From IMG/VR virus record IMGVR_UViG_3300049847_000487, positions 1 to 20,550 of that record: a DNA stretch of 20,550 bases. One strand, written 5' to 3'. The position numbers and the translations under genes were made by a program. The stretch comes from a virus. Under the pieces are notes generated by a model. It saw only the letters and a program-made list of their open reading frames with translations, ran no database searches and was not told the origin of the DNA. This document shows positions 1 through 8,617 of the stretch, piece by piece (position 1 is the stretch's first letter; every line of letters starts with the position of its first letter).

Positions 1-5
1 CTACG

Positions 6-449
6 ATGAGTGCAACAGGAATAAATACCTTAAAGTTTGCGCGGCAGGCGTTTCCTGCGTGGTTTGACAGAGTGGAGAACAGACTAGAGGGCATACGCAC
101 GGCGGCAATGTTCGGGAAGCGTGCAGTAACCCCACAGAGGCGCACAGGGGAGACGTGGGAGGAGTGTTTTCGCAGGACTTGCCTTACCGTTGCCCCTGAT
201 TGGATAATAGAACGTGCTACGATTACCCATGAGGCGGTACTGAGGAAGCACGCCCTACACTCCTCCGAGCCTTTTCCTGATAAGTCACCATGCACAAAAT
301 GTAAACTCCTCTCCTCATACGAGAAGCTCGCCGTGAATCTCTATAATGGTGATCCCTTCGCGCAAAAAAACGATAACTTGCCGTACATGGAACCCGAATT
401 CTTCCGTAAAGGCGCGGGGGTGTGGGGGAAGGGTAAGCCCTCATGGTAA
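6..449 (+). CDS. hypothetical phage protein, 147 aa
   Basis: I do not recognise this 147-residue protein. It has an N-terminal basic and aromatic stretch, and a Cys-x-x-Cys pair (CTKC, residues 96-99) in its middle, which could bind a metal, although no second pair is obvious. Its stop codon overlaps the ATG of the next gene by 7 bp, the tight packing seen throughout this operon, which supports it being a real gene. The ATG lies only five bases from the left edge, so its ribosome site cannot be judged and an upstream start cannot be excluded. Position upstream of the terminase genes suggests an accessory or DNA-processing role, but that is inference only. Confidence 0.6.
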   Translation: MSATGINTLKFARQAFPAWFDRVENRLEGIRTAAMFGKRAVTPQRRTGETWEECFRRTCLTVAPDWIIERATITHEAVLRKHALHSSEPFPDKSPCTKCKLLSSYEKLAVNLYNGDPFAQKNDNLPYMEPEFFRKGAGVWGKGKPSW

Positions 450-1168
450 TAGATGTATGTGTGAATGGACACCCTGCGCGGGTAGAGGATTGGGAGAGGA
501 TACGAGAGCAACTCTCCTTCCAGTATGAAAACGTGCAGGAAAGTCCCTTCCTGCCCTTTAGGGAGGTGTTGGACTATTGGGGAGAGGGAATATACCCCAC
601 ACACCTAAAAGCCTTGAGGGAGACGCGCACGGAGGCTACGCACGCTCTCTTTCTGCAAGAGGATATACTCCTATGCGAAAACTTCCTACCTGCCGTACAG
701 CGCACCGTAGAGGTGTACCCTGATGATATTATCTCCTACTACTGCCCACGTAAAATATGCACGGTAGAACACCAAAACGGGAGATCGTGGGTGGCTATAC
801 GCGGGGGAATATGGGGGCAGGCAATGCTCTATCCTGTGCGGCACATACCCGCAATCCTTGATTGGTGCGCCTCAACACTCACAGATAACTACCCGCACGA
901 TGATACCGCCATAACGGCGTATTGTTTGGATAAAGGTATTCGGGCAATGATTACCATACCCTCCTTAGTGGAACACGTAGGGTATGACCGTAGCCTATTA
1001 GGACATAGCGCACAGATAGGCAAGAATGTGCGCCGTGCGGCACTCTACATAGGGGACACCGATCCCCTCTCTATTGATTGGGAGAGACGCGCAATCACGG
1101 AGCAGAAATCCTCTCTGCGCGAATACCTCCCCTCCCTTCGTCCCTATTTGAAAAGGAGCCTTTACTGA
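443..1168 (+). CDS. putative GT-A type glycosyltransferase
   Basis: The 241-residue product resembles the small GT-A fold glycosyltransferase-like proteins found in phage genomes. Visible marks are an acidic LQED motif after a hydrophobic strand (residues 71-74, in the place of the nucleotide-sugar and metal-binding DxD motif), a glycine-rich GGIWGQA segment (121-127), a second acidic HDD (152-154), and a C-terminal PSLVEHVG..S..GH stretch (173-188) like the end of family 25/family 2-like enzymes. Such enzymes transfer sugar from a nucleotide-sugar donor. The acceptor here could be phage DNA, a virion protein or a host surface glycan. The ATG overlaps the previous gene by 7 bp behind a purine-rich GGGAAGGG, and the TGA overlaps the next ATG. 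The family assignment is by motif only and moderately uncertain. Confidence 0.5.
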   Translation: MVIDVCVNGHPARVEDWERIREQLSFQYENVQESPFLPFREVLDYWGEGIYPTHLKALRETRTEATHALFLQEDILLCENFLPAVQRTVEVYPDDIISYYCPRKICTVEHQNGRSWVAIRGGIWGQAMLYPVRHIPAILDWCASTLTDNYPHDDTAITAYCLDKGIRAMITIPSLVEHVGYDRSLLGHSAQIGKNVRRAALYIGDTDPLSIDWERRAITEQKSSLREYLPSLRPYLKRSLY

Positions 1169-2058
1169 TGCCAGAAACACCCTCTAATATCACACCTGCC
1201 GACCTACAGCGTGCTACCCGTAGGGGACGCACACAGGTGCAAAAGCAGGCGAATGCCCTAGAGCGTCTACGTATTGAGTACGTGACCCATGATCGCATTA
1301 CGGCGAACTCCTACAATCCCAATCGCCAAAGCGAAAACGATTTTGAACTTCTCTGCCGGTCAATGGAAGAAGATGGCATAACCCAACCCATAGTATGCGT
1401 GGTAGACCCTGACCGAGAAGGGAACTTCATAATCGTAGATGGGGAGCATAGGTGGCGTGCGTCTAAGAAAATAGGCTACACGGAGATACCGATCACTATT
1501 GTACCTATGACACCCGAACAGGCACGTATCGCCACACTACGCCACAACCGAGCGCGGGGTAGTGAGGACATAGAACTATCTACGCAGGTACTACGCGATC
1601 TAGAGAGACTAGGGGCGAAGGGGTGGGCACTAGATAGCCTGATGATGAGTGAAACCGAATTCGATAAACTTCTTGAGGATATTTCCGCACCTGAAGCCCT
1701 AGAAAATGAGGAGTTTTCCCAATCGTGGGAGCCTGATATGCTAGACGATGCAGACGCCTCTGCCGCAGAGAGAGGGGATACCTCACTACGCACTGTAGAG
1801 GGCGCACAAACCCTACATACTGCCCTTACAACTGCGGCGGTAGAGGCACAGCGCACAAGGGAGGAAAACCTACACGCCGCACGCACAGAGGAGGAGCGTT
1901 CCCTCATAAAGCGATCCAATACCCTTGTTCGTATCTCCCTCCTCTTTAGTGAGGAAGAGGCAGAATTCGTTAAGCGCACACTAGGCACAGAGGCGGCAAA
2001 CAAGTTTCTGCAAATACTGCGCTGGTACACTAATGGGATGCCTGAAGGGGGGAGGTAA
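1168..2058 (+). CDS. ParB/sulfiredoxin-fold nuclease-like protein
   Basis: A 296-residue protein with an N-terminal ParB-like domain (about residues 35-130). The sequence shows NSYNPN (47-52), a helix, GITQPIVC (70-77), and the core DGEHRWRA motif (91-98), equivalent to the GERRxRA box that binds CTP or acts in DNA nicking in the ParB/Srx family. An acidic, alanine-rich middle (about 165-235) and a helical C-terminal segment follow. In phages such proteins usually sit beside terminase or methyltransferase genes and are thought to act in DNA binding or nicking, not plasmid partition; no ParA partner is present. I chose the ATG at 1168 because AAAAGGAG lies just upstream and it overlaps the preceding TGA (TGATG); an upstream in-frame start at 1078 would run deep into the previous gene. 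Confidence 0.75.
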   Translation: MPETPSNITPADLQRATRRGRTQVQKQANALERLRIEYVTHDRITANSYNPNRQSENDFELLCRSMEEDGITQPIVCVVDPDREGNFIIVDGEHRWRASKKIGYTEIPITIVPMTPEQARIATLRHNRARGSEDIELSTQVLRDLERLGAKGWALDSLMMSETEFDKLLEDISAPEALENEEFSQSWEPDMLDDADASAAERGDTSLRTVEGAQTLHTALTTAAVEAQRTREENLHAARTEEERSLIKRSNTLVRISLLFSEEEAEFVKRTLGTEAANKFLQILRWYTNGMPEGGR

Positions 2059-2615
2059 TGACAGAACCTTACTTCAAAAGACTGCGCCCTTTTGAGAAAA
2101 CCCTCCCGAATGATGAGGGGGAATATTGTTGTAAGGTGTGCGGGGTTCCCCTTCACCGCAAGAATGGGGCGTATTGTGGGGAGGTGTGCCAAAACATCTA
2201 CGAGATACCTAGAAATTGGAATGTAGCAAGGTGGCACGTCTCACAGCGTGATAAAGGGGTATGTGCGCGTTGTGGGGTAGATACCTCTCTTATAGTGAGG
2301 CAAATACGCAGATACTCTTTTCGCTACAGAGATGGCGGCGTATACTTTGACGCGGCACGTATGCGTTCAATACGCGATGAGTATGAGGAATGGGCAGAAC
2401 CCCTACGGCAAAAGGGATTTGCACTTCCTAATATTAGCGTACAACCCCACGAGCCTGTATGCCTTGCAGAAGTAGACCATATCCTACCTGTATGGAAGGG
2501 CGGCGGGGGGTGTGGGTTGGATAACCTGCAAACCCTCTGTGTGCCGTGCCACAGGCAGGTAACCAAAGAGCAATCCAAAGAACGGGCAGAGTGGAAGAAG
2601 AGAGGCACAACGTGA
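2058..2615 (+). CDS. HNH endonuclease with zinc-binding cysteines
   Basis: A 185-residue HNH nuclease. The ββα-metal core lies near the C-terminus: EVDHI (residues 138-142, the catalytic His is 141), the LDNLQTLC segment (Asn 156) and CHRQVT (His 165). Cys 69/72 and Cys 161/164 form the two zinc-binding knuckles expected in this family, and an additional N-terminal set (CCKVCG at 24-29 and CGEVC at 40-44) makes a second small zinc module. HNH proteins encoded directly beside terminase genes are known in several cos-type phages, where they assist the terminase in genome cleavage and packaging, so that role is likely here. The ATG follows GGGGGGAGG and shares one base with the previous stop (TAATG). 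Confidence 0.88.
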   Translation: MTEPYFKRLRPFEKTLPNDEGEYCCKVCGVPLHRKNGAYCGEVCQNIYEIPRNWNVARWHVSQRDKGVCARCGVDTSLIVRQIRRYSFRYRDGGVYFDAARMRSIRDEYEEWAEPLRQKGFALPNISVQPHEPVCLAEVDHILPVWKGGGGCGLDNLQTLCVPCHRQVTKEQSKERAEWKKRGTT

Positions 2616-3202
2616 AACTTAAAGAGTGGGAACAAAAACCTGACGAATCAGCGCAGGCGTATTTTGCCTTTACCTGCTACCGTGACCTACCCGCATTAGA
2701 GCGCACACTTGATAAAGCCTTTGAGGAATCCCTGCGGAGACGGCACGGAGGGCGGCAGGAGGGAGATAACCGCAAGGCGGGGGGGAATTGGCGGGACTGG
2801 ATGGCGGGTAATAAATGGGTAGAGCGTGCGCGTGCCTATGATGCCCACATCGAACGGGAGACGGCGCAAAGACTAGAGGCGGAACGCATAAGGCAGGTGG
2901 CAGATATGAGGCGTCGGCACTCTGCTACGGGGCGTGCCCTATTCGAGCAGGGGGTGCGTGCGTTTCGTTCCCGCGTAGAGAAGGTGCAGACCGAAGGGAA
3001 GGACATACCCGATTGGCTATGGCTACAATTAGTACGAGAAGGTACTAAAATGGAAGCGGAGGCGTTGGGGGAACCTTCGGTCATACAAGGGACAGTCTCC
3101 CCTACTGGCACGGCTATAGGGGACGGGGAGAATGAGTTAAGCGAACAGGACATACTTCTCTACGCAGAGTACATTCAAAGGCGGCAACAAGGTGAAGCCT
3201 GA
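2612..3202 (+). CDS. terminase small subunit
   Basis: Putative DNA-recognition subunit of the packaging terminase, 196 residues from the GTG at 2612. The N-terminal pattern PDESAQAYFAF..YRDLPALERTL (from residue 10), followed by NWRDWMAGNKWVERARAYDAH (59-79), is characteristic of a family of small terminase-like proteins encoded just upstream of TerL, where the second part is a helix-turn-helix-like segment with W...W..RA.AYD. The rest is mostly charged helix, suited to oligomerisation and TerL contact. The GTG overlaps the HNH stop (GTGA) after an AGAGAGG site; a longer ATG start at 2546 would overlap HNH by 70 bp and has no comparable site. The stop overlaps TerL by 11 bp, suggesting translational coupling. 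Confidence 0.78.
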   Translation: MKLKEWEQKPDESAQAYFAFTCYRDLPALERTLDKAFEESLRRRHGGRQEGDNRKAGGNWRDWMAGNKWVERARAYDAHIERETAQRLEAERIRQVADMRRRHSATGRALFEQGVRAFRSRVEKVQTEGKDIPDWLWLQLVREGTKMEAEALGEPSVIQGTVSPTGTAIGDGENELSEQDILLYAEYIQRRQQGEA

Positions 3203-4577
3203 TAGGGACTTCCTGCGACGGCACTTCCTGCCTTATTGTAGGTGGGTGAATCCCTCCTTCCTTTTCCCTGAGCATATATACAGGCTTGGGGAGGTGTTGG
3301 AACGAGTGGAGAGGGGGGAACTTACCCGCGTGGTAATAGAGATGCCTCCCCGTCATGGCAAATCGGTGGCTACTACGATCCATTTCCCCACGTGGTACAT
3401 AGGCAAACACCCTGACCACAAGCTCGCCATTACCTCATACTCCTCTGAATTGGCGGGTGAATTCGCTACCCAATCGCGTGCCCTCATAGATTCACCCCGT
3501 TACGCGCACGTATTCCCTGATGTGCGTACAGAGGCGCGGCGCACAGGCGGCACGATGTGGGATATTGAGGGCACGGGTGGCGGGGTAAAGAGTATCGGCG
3601 TGGGGGGTGCTATGACTGGTAGGGGGTTTCATGGCATAATCGTAGATGACCCTATTAAAAACGATATGGAAGCGCGTTCTCCTGTCTTTAGGGAGCGTAC
3701 ATGGAGATGGTTCAACTCTACGGCATATACACGCCTTGAGCCTGATGGGTGGTGTATTGTCATAATGACAAGATGGCATGATGATGACATAGTAGGGCGT
3801 CTCTTGAGGGAGCAGGAGGAGCAGGGGGTGAATACGTGGGAGGTGGTAAACTTGCCTGCTATTGCCACAGCGTCCAACACCAATCCCTATGAGTGGAGAG
3901 AGGAGGGGGAGCCTCTGTGGGGAGAACGGTTCTCCATAGGGGATTTGAGGCGTATTGAGAAACAGATAGGCGCGTATCAATTCACCGCACTCTATCAGCA
4001 GAGACCTGTGCCAGAAGGAGACGGCGATCTAAATCATACCGATCTACGTATGATACGACGGGAGGCACTCCCTCCTATGGTGCGCCTTTGCAGGTATTGG
4101 GATTTGGCATTCTCTGAAAAGGCGGCGGCAGACAGCATAGCAGGCGTACTCTGTGGGATAGACGCCCAAAACAACTTCTACATACTACACATAGAGCCTC
4201 TTAAAATGAGATGGACTAGGGGTATGCCCCGTCTCATGGATAGAGCCTTACTCGATCCGCCCCTCACTAGGCAGATTATTGAGTCCAACGGTACGCAATT
4301 GGGGTATTATCAGGAGGTGAAGGAGCATACCCGTATGAGACGCACCCATGTATCCAACTGTAACCCTGTGGGCACTAAAGAGATGAGGGCAGGGGTGTGG
4401 GGTAGCCGTCTGGTAGACGGTATTATATTCTGCGTGGTAGACGAGTGGAACGATGCCCTATTTCAGCAGATGGATGGGTTCCCCAATGCGGCGCATGATG
4501 ACATGGTAGACGGGGTTAGTGGGGCATGGTGGCATTTAATGGTAGGTAAAGGCGGCGCGGTACATTCCGCACAATAG
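3192..4577 (+). CDS. terminase large subunit (packaging ATPase and nuclease)
   Basis: Motor of DNA packaging: the ATPase translocates DNA through the portal and the RNase H-fold nuclease cuts concatemers. Clear motifs in the 461-residue product are Walker A MPPRHGKS (51-58), Walker B GIIVDDP (148-154) and the coupling-like TRWHDDD (193-199). The nuclease domain shows RYWDLAF with Asp 304, QIIESNG with Glu 364, and HDDMVDG (435-441), the three acidic positions that hold the metal ions. YQQRP (268-272) lies between the domains, as in the family. Length is normal and all key residues are intact, so the gene looks functional. The start is GTG, overlapping TerS by 11 bp; translation is probably coupled. 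Confidence 0.96.
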   Translation: MKPDRDFLRRHFLPYCRWVNPSFLFPEHIYRLGEVLERVERGELTRVVIEMPPRHGKSVATTIHFPTWYIGKHPDHKLAITSYSSELAGEFATQSRALIDSPRYAHVFPDVRTEARRTGGTMWDIEGTGGGVKSIGVGGAMTGRGFHGIIVDDPIKNDMEARSPVFRERTWRWFNSTAYTRLEPDGWCIVIMTRWHDDDIVGRLLREQEEQGVNTWEVVNLPAIATASNTNPYEWREEGEPLWGERFSIGDLRRIEKQIGAYQFTALYQQRPVPEGDGDLNHTDLRMIRREALPPMVRLCRYWDLAFSEKAAADSIAGVLCGIDAQNNFYILHIEPLKMRWTRGMPRLMDRALLDPPLTRQIIESNGTQLGYYQEVKEHTRMRRTHVSNCNPVGTKEMRAGVWGSRLVDGIIFCVVDEWNDALFQQMDGFPNAAHDDMVDGVSGAWWHLMVGKGGAVHSAQ

Positions 4578-4591
4578 CAGGAGGTAAGGTA

Positions 4592-6016
4592 ATGATAGAC
4601 CCATTGGCATTAAAGCAAAGTCTCTACGTGAAAGACTTATATAAGGAGATGCTAGAGGATTACCCTCTCCTCTGCCTCTATGAGGATTACGTAAAAGGCG
4701 AACACGCCTTGAAATTCGCCACACAGAAATTCAGGAACGTATTTGGGGGACTCTTCAAAGAGTTTGCCGATAACTACTGCCCCCGCGTGATAGAAACCCT
4801 ATCAGCGTATACCTCCGTGAAAGAGATAGAGGCGTCAGATGAGGCACAGAGCAAGGTTTTGGAGGAGATGCTAGAGAGTGTGCGCTTTGACGCCATGCAA
4901 ATACAGGTACACGAAGATGCCTTTAAGTTTGGCAATTCCTACCTAGTGGCGGCAGAGACGCAGGGAGGCACACAGAGGCTATACAGGCAAGACCCGCGCC
5001 TCTTCCGTGTACTCTATGACCCGGAGAATCCAGAGCAGATATTGGTAGCGGTCAAGGTATGGCGCACTCTTCAAAACTCATGGAGACTTAATATTTGGTT
5101 CACAGACGACGGCGGCGCGGCGCATTGTTACAGGTACGCCACACTTCCCAAAGGGGATTTTAAGATAGAGGATTACACTGTACCTTCTTCTCTATCGGAC
5201 TACTTCCCCTCCACAGATAACCCTATCATACCTTTAGGGACAGGGATGCCAGTATTCCACATAGCGCACTCTCCCGATACGGTGGGGTACGGGGTATCCG
5301 CACTGCGGGACGTGATTCCCTTGCAGAATGCCCTTAATAAGGGGTGTTGCGATCTCTTGGTGGGGATGGAGTTTTACGCCTTGCCCCAAAGGTGGGCAAC
5401 AGGTATTGAAGGTAATTGGGACGAGGATGGAAACCCTAAGCCTCTAGCGGTGGGGGGCGCGGATAGGCTTTGGTGGACTGAAAACGAAAACGCAAACTTT
5501 GGTTCCTTCACCGCAGGGAGCCTTGACCAGTATTTAGGTGTGTTAGAGGGGTGGCGCATGGAGATAAGCAGGGTATCGCGCATACCTCCTCACCATTTAT
5601 TTACCAACACAGGTAACTACCCTTCGGGAGAGGCATTGAAAACAGCAGAATCCCCTCTACTGGCAAAGGTGGCGAAACTTCAAACCCTGTGGGGTAATGT
5701 TTGGGAGGATATTGGCAACTACCTCCTAAGTGTAAACGGGTACGCCGATCCGAGTGTGGAAGTGTGTTGGCGGGACGTTACGCCCCGTAGTCGAAAAGAG
5801 GAGGCAGAGGCAGATAATACGGAGGTAGATACCGCCGCACGCAAACTTACTCTAGGGGTAACACGCGCACAGGTGCTAGGCGAACTAGGGTACGATGATC
5901 AGCAGGTGCAGGATTTCCTTGCAGAATATACCGCACAGCAGGACGCAAACCTAAAACGCCTCGAGCAGGAGATGGCACTACGGTCTACAAACCCATTCGC
6001 CGCGTACAAGGGGTAA
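4592..6016 (+). CDS. portal protein, SPP1 gp6-like
   Basis: Subunit of the dodecameric portal ring that fills one capsid vertex, docks the terminase, and later joins the neck. The 474-residue sequence fits the SPP1 gp6-like portal family: the N-terminal half has YTSVKEIE and the beta-rich clip/stem segment with VAVKVWR and WFTDDGGAAHCY. The middle has HSPDTVGYGVSALRDVIPLQ, then the stem helices around ALNKGCCDLLV, and the C-terminal half carries RIPPHHLF and SGEALKTAESPLLAKV, the long crown/wing helix signature. It follows TerL by 14 bp with a perfect AGGAGGT ribosome site at 4579-4585. The position between TerL and MuF is canonical. I see no lesion. Confidence 0.93.
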   Translation: MIDPLALKQSLYVKDLYKEMLEDYPLLCLYEDYVKGEHALKFATQKFRNVFGGLFKEFADNYCPRVIETLSAYTSVKEIEASDEAQSKVLEEMLESVRFDAMQIQVHEDAFKFGNSYLVAAETQGGTQRLYRQDPRLFRVLYDPENPEQILVAVKVWRTLQNSWRLNIWFTDDGGAAHCYRYATLPKGDFKIEDYTVPSSLSDYFPSTDNPIIPLGTGMPVFHIAHSPDTVGYGVSALRDVIPLQNALNKGCCDLLVGMEFYALPQRWATGIEGNWDEDGNPKPLAVGGADRLWWTENENANFGSFTAGSLDQYLGVLEGWRMEISRVSRIPPHHLFTNTGNYPSGEALKTAESPLLAKVAKLQTLWGNVWEDIGNYLLSVNGYADPSVEVCWRDVTPRSRKEEAEADNTEVDTAARKLTLGVTRAQVLGELGYDDQQVQDFLAEYTAQQDANLKRLEQEMALRSTNPFAAYKG

Positions 6017-6019
6017 CCT

Positions 6020-8617
6020 GTGAATATCTTTGAACTCTCTACTGCATTTGATAAAGCCCTCTTGTTAAGAGATAAGGGGGCTTTGCACCGTTTGAGAGAT
6101 ATTGAGGATAACCTCTCTGAGGCACTCTATTTAGCCTATAAGGACGCACGCAAGGAGTACAAAGACGCGCAGGGGACTAGCAGGGAGGCGTCTGCGGCGG
6201 CAAAGAGGCGCAGAGCCTCCATGCTATATGAATCCATAGGCGGCATAGTGGAGGCGCACGCGGCGCAGGCGGTGGCAGAGGTGGGTAGTCATGTTATGAC
6301 CTACATAGAGACTGCCGCACAGCAATCGCACGAGATGCTACAAGAGCAGATGCAAGACGCCGTTTTTAACCATGCGCCCATAGAGGCAATACGGAAGGTG
6401 GCGGGGTTCTATTCGGGAGAGAACTCCCCTCTTGAGAAGATATTCAAGGGGTACAGTGAGGAGGATAAGGCACTCTATGAAAAAACCATATTAGAGGGTC
6501 TGGCGCAGGGGTACTCTCCGTCTAAGATGGCAGGTATCCTCTCTAAGGCGGTAGAGATAAGCCGTGCGCGTGCGGAAACCATAATGCGTACAGAGAGCCT
6601 CCGGGCGTATAGGGAGGTGTCGAGAGAGACGTATGAGGCGAATAGTGACGTAGTGGAGGCGTGGGCATGGAACGCACATTTACCCGATAGGCGCACCTGT
6701 GCGGTATGCACCGCACTACACGGCACGATTTGGAAGGTAAGCGTGCCAATGGGCACTCACCCGAATTGCCGTTGCGCGATGGTTCCCATAGTGCGCTTCA
6801 ATGACAAGTGGCTTAATGGTCAATGGCAAGGGGAGGCGTGGTTTAAGAAGCAGGACGAGGATTACCAAAAGGCGGTATTGGGCAAGGCAAAATTTGAGGC
6901 GTACACGGATAAGAAGATAACCCTGCGTGACCTCATAGGATACCGTGAAAGTGAGACTTGGGGTGCGGTGCGTTGGGAGCGTAGCCTAAAAGACGCACTC
7001 ACAGAACCACGTGCTAAAGGCGCATACCCTCCCGTATTCCGTTCCGCACCGTCTGCAAACCCCACACCCGCAAAGGCAAAGCAGGCAAAACCCTCCGTAA
7101 CGCCTCCACAACCCACGCAGAGCCTCTTCCCCTCCGATCTGAGTGCATTTACCCATGTAAAGGACTTAGGAGGGAGTACAGGTGCTACGCTCGTTAAAGA
7201 CGCAGACGGGGTACTTTATGTTATGAAGCGTGGTAGTAACCCCGAACACCTTTTGGCAGAGATGGAAGCAGATACCTTCTACCGTGCGGCGGGGGTGAAT
7301 GTACCAGAATTTCAGAAGTACATAGACGCAGACGGCAAACCCGTCAAAATCGCTAAATTCGTAGAGGGCAAGACCCTTGCAGAGGTGCGTGCAAGTGGGG
7401 GAGACGTAGCAGGCTTTGTCAAAAAAGCGCAGGCGCACTTTTACACCGATGCCCTTATGGGGAATTGGGACGTTATAGGCTTGAGTGCGGATAATATCCT
7501 CATAGATAACGCAGGCGCGGTATGGCGTATAGATAACGGGGGCGCACTAGGCTACAGGGCGCAGGGTAGCCTAAAGGGTTCGGCATTTACGGAGAATCCC
7601 TTAGAACTCATTACTATGAGGAAAGACAAAACGCACGCGGCGCAGGCGGTGGGGGTGTTTGGGGACGTAGATATATTCCAACTTGCCGACCAGCATACCC
7701 TATATGGTAAAACCTTAGAGGCAAACCTTAACCTTATCTCTGATGCAGGGGTAAGGGAGACTATGAGGAAACGCCTTGAGAGTGCGCGTACAGTTTTTGA
7801 GACTGTGGGGGATATGAGAGCAGACCAGTGGAAGAGTGGGTACACCGATCTGATAGCAGAGTATATGCTACGGTGGCGGCAGGAGGGTGTGGTAGAGGAG
7901 ATGCCTGCCTCCCTACACGGCGCACTAGGTGCGGTTACCTTCAAAGACTCGGCGGGTAAGGAGTTCGATAGCCTGCGGGGTTCTAATGGCATTATGAGGC
8001 ACGCCGAGCGCGTGGTAACCAACACGGGCGGGAACTACCAGTATTTCAGTGAATGGAGTACACGGCAAGCGGGTAGTTCGTGGAGTGAACCTCCTCTCAT
8101 GTTAAAATACCGATCCGCAACAGCATGGAGAAATACACCCGTAAAGGATTACTTTTGGCGTTTGCCAGTAGCAGAGGGTGAAAAGGCTTTCAAAGACAAT
8201 GTACCAGACGCAGGTATATATGACCGCACTTTTGCGGCGATGCACGCCTTTAATATAGAGTTCTTGCGGAAAACTACCTTCCTGAATAACGACACCGTAA
8301 AGCGCACTTTGAAACTAGGGCGCACGGAAGATATCGCAACCCTACGAGATAAATACAAAGTAGATATAGGACAAAAAGGGGTACAATTTAAGAGAGGAGC
8401 TTGGGAAAGTACCTCTATATCACGCCCTGTATACCCTTACGGGAACACCCTCACCGTATACACGGAAGTACCGCACCATAGGGTATTGAGTAATTATTTC
8501 TTTTCAAAAGGGGCAAATAGTCATGATATGTTCTACGGGGATGGGGAGAATGAGTTCGTAGTAATGCTAGAAGGGTTAGGCGCAGATGTTAAAGCCTATG
8601 GAGGGCAGATTGATTAA
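6020..8617 (+). CDS. MuF head protein with kinase-like and ADP-ribosyltransferase-like domains
   Basis: An 865-residue multidomain protein, far longer than a plain MuF protein (roughly 250-400). Residues about 150-258 form the MuF domain: RAETIMRTE and WNAHLPDRRTCAVC (Cys 227/230), then HPNCRC (Cys 250/252); such proteins sit inside or at the portal of the head. A Pro/Ala/Lys-rich linker (about 336-370) leads to a kinase-like domain (about 378-560): LGGSTGATLV glycine loop (382-391), Lys 403, GNWD (481-484), SADNILID (489-496) and IDNGGAL (504-510). These match the catalytic Asp, metal Asn and DFG-like Asp of PI3K/HipA-type kinases. The C-terminal part (about 640-865) has LGRTE (Arg 768), ESTSIS (STS 797-799) and GENEF (Glu 843/845), the R-STS-ExE triad of ADP-ribosyltransferases. 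It starts with GTG 3 bp after the portal. MuF is secure; the two enzymatic domains are motif-based inference. Confidence 0.88.
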   Translation: MNIFELSTAFDKALLLRDKGALHRLRDIEDNLSEALYLAYKDARKEYKDAQGTSREASAAAKRRRASMLYESIGGIVEAHAAQAVAEVGSHVMTYIETAAQQSHEMLQEQMQDAVFNHAPIEAIRKVAGFYSGENSPLEKIFKGYSEEDKALYEKTILEGLAQGYSPSKMAGILSKAVEISRARAETIMRTESLRAYREVSRETYEANSDVVEAWAWNAHLPDRRTCAVCTALHGTIWKVSVPMGTHPNCRCAMVPIVRFNDKWLNGQWQGEAWFKKQDEDYQKAVLGKAKFEAYTDKKITLRDLIGYRESETWGAVRWERSLKDALTEPRAKGAYPPVFRSAPSANPTPAKAKQAKPSVTPPQPTQSLFPSDLSAFTHVKDLGGSTGATLVKDADGVLYVMKRGSNPEHLLAEMEADTFYRAAGVNVPEFQKYIDADGKPVKIAKFVEGKTLAEVRASGGDVAGFVKKAQAHFYTDALMGNWDVIGLSADNILIDNAGAVWRIDNGGALGYRAQGSLKGSAFTENPLELITMRKDKTHAAQAVGVFGDVDIFQLADQHTLYGKTLEANLNLISDAGVRETMRKRLESARTVFETVGDMRADQWKSGYTDLIAEYMLRWRQEGVVEEMPASLHGALGAVTFKDSAGKEFDSLRGSNGIMRHAERVVTNTGGNYQYFSEWSTRQAGSSWSEPPLMLKYRSATAWRNTPVKDYFWRLPVAEGEKAFKDNVPDAGIYDRTFAAMHAFNIEFLRKTTFLNNDTVKRTLKLGRTEDIATLRDKYKVDIGQKGVQFKRGAWESTSISRPVYPYGNTLTVYTEVPHHRVLSNYFFSKGANSHDMFYGDGENEFVVMLEGLGADVKAYGGQID

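Noticed and set aside
1168-2058. ParB-like gene as plasmid-style partition
   Set aside because: No ParA ATPase or centromere-like repeat is nearby; the terminase context favours a phage-type ParB/Srx nuclease-like role.
1476-2237. 253-codon minus-strand open frame
   Set aside because: It lies opposite the ParB-like and HNH genes, is Ser/Arg/Val-rich as expected for an antisense shadow, and has no convincing ribosome site.
3492-3980. 162-codon minus-strand frame opposite TerL
   Set aside because: TerL here carries intact Walker and coupling motifs; the opposite frame has no recognisable domain.
7552-8025. 157-codon minus-strand frame opposite the MuF gene
   Set aside because: It is a shadow of the MuF coding frame with Ser/Arg-rich composition.
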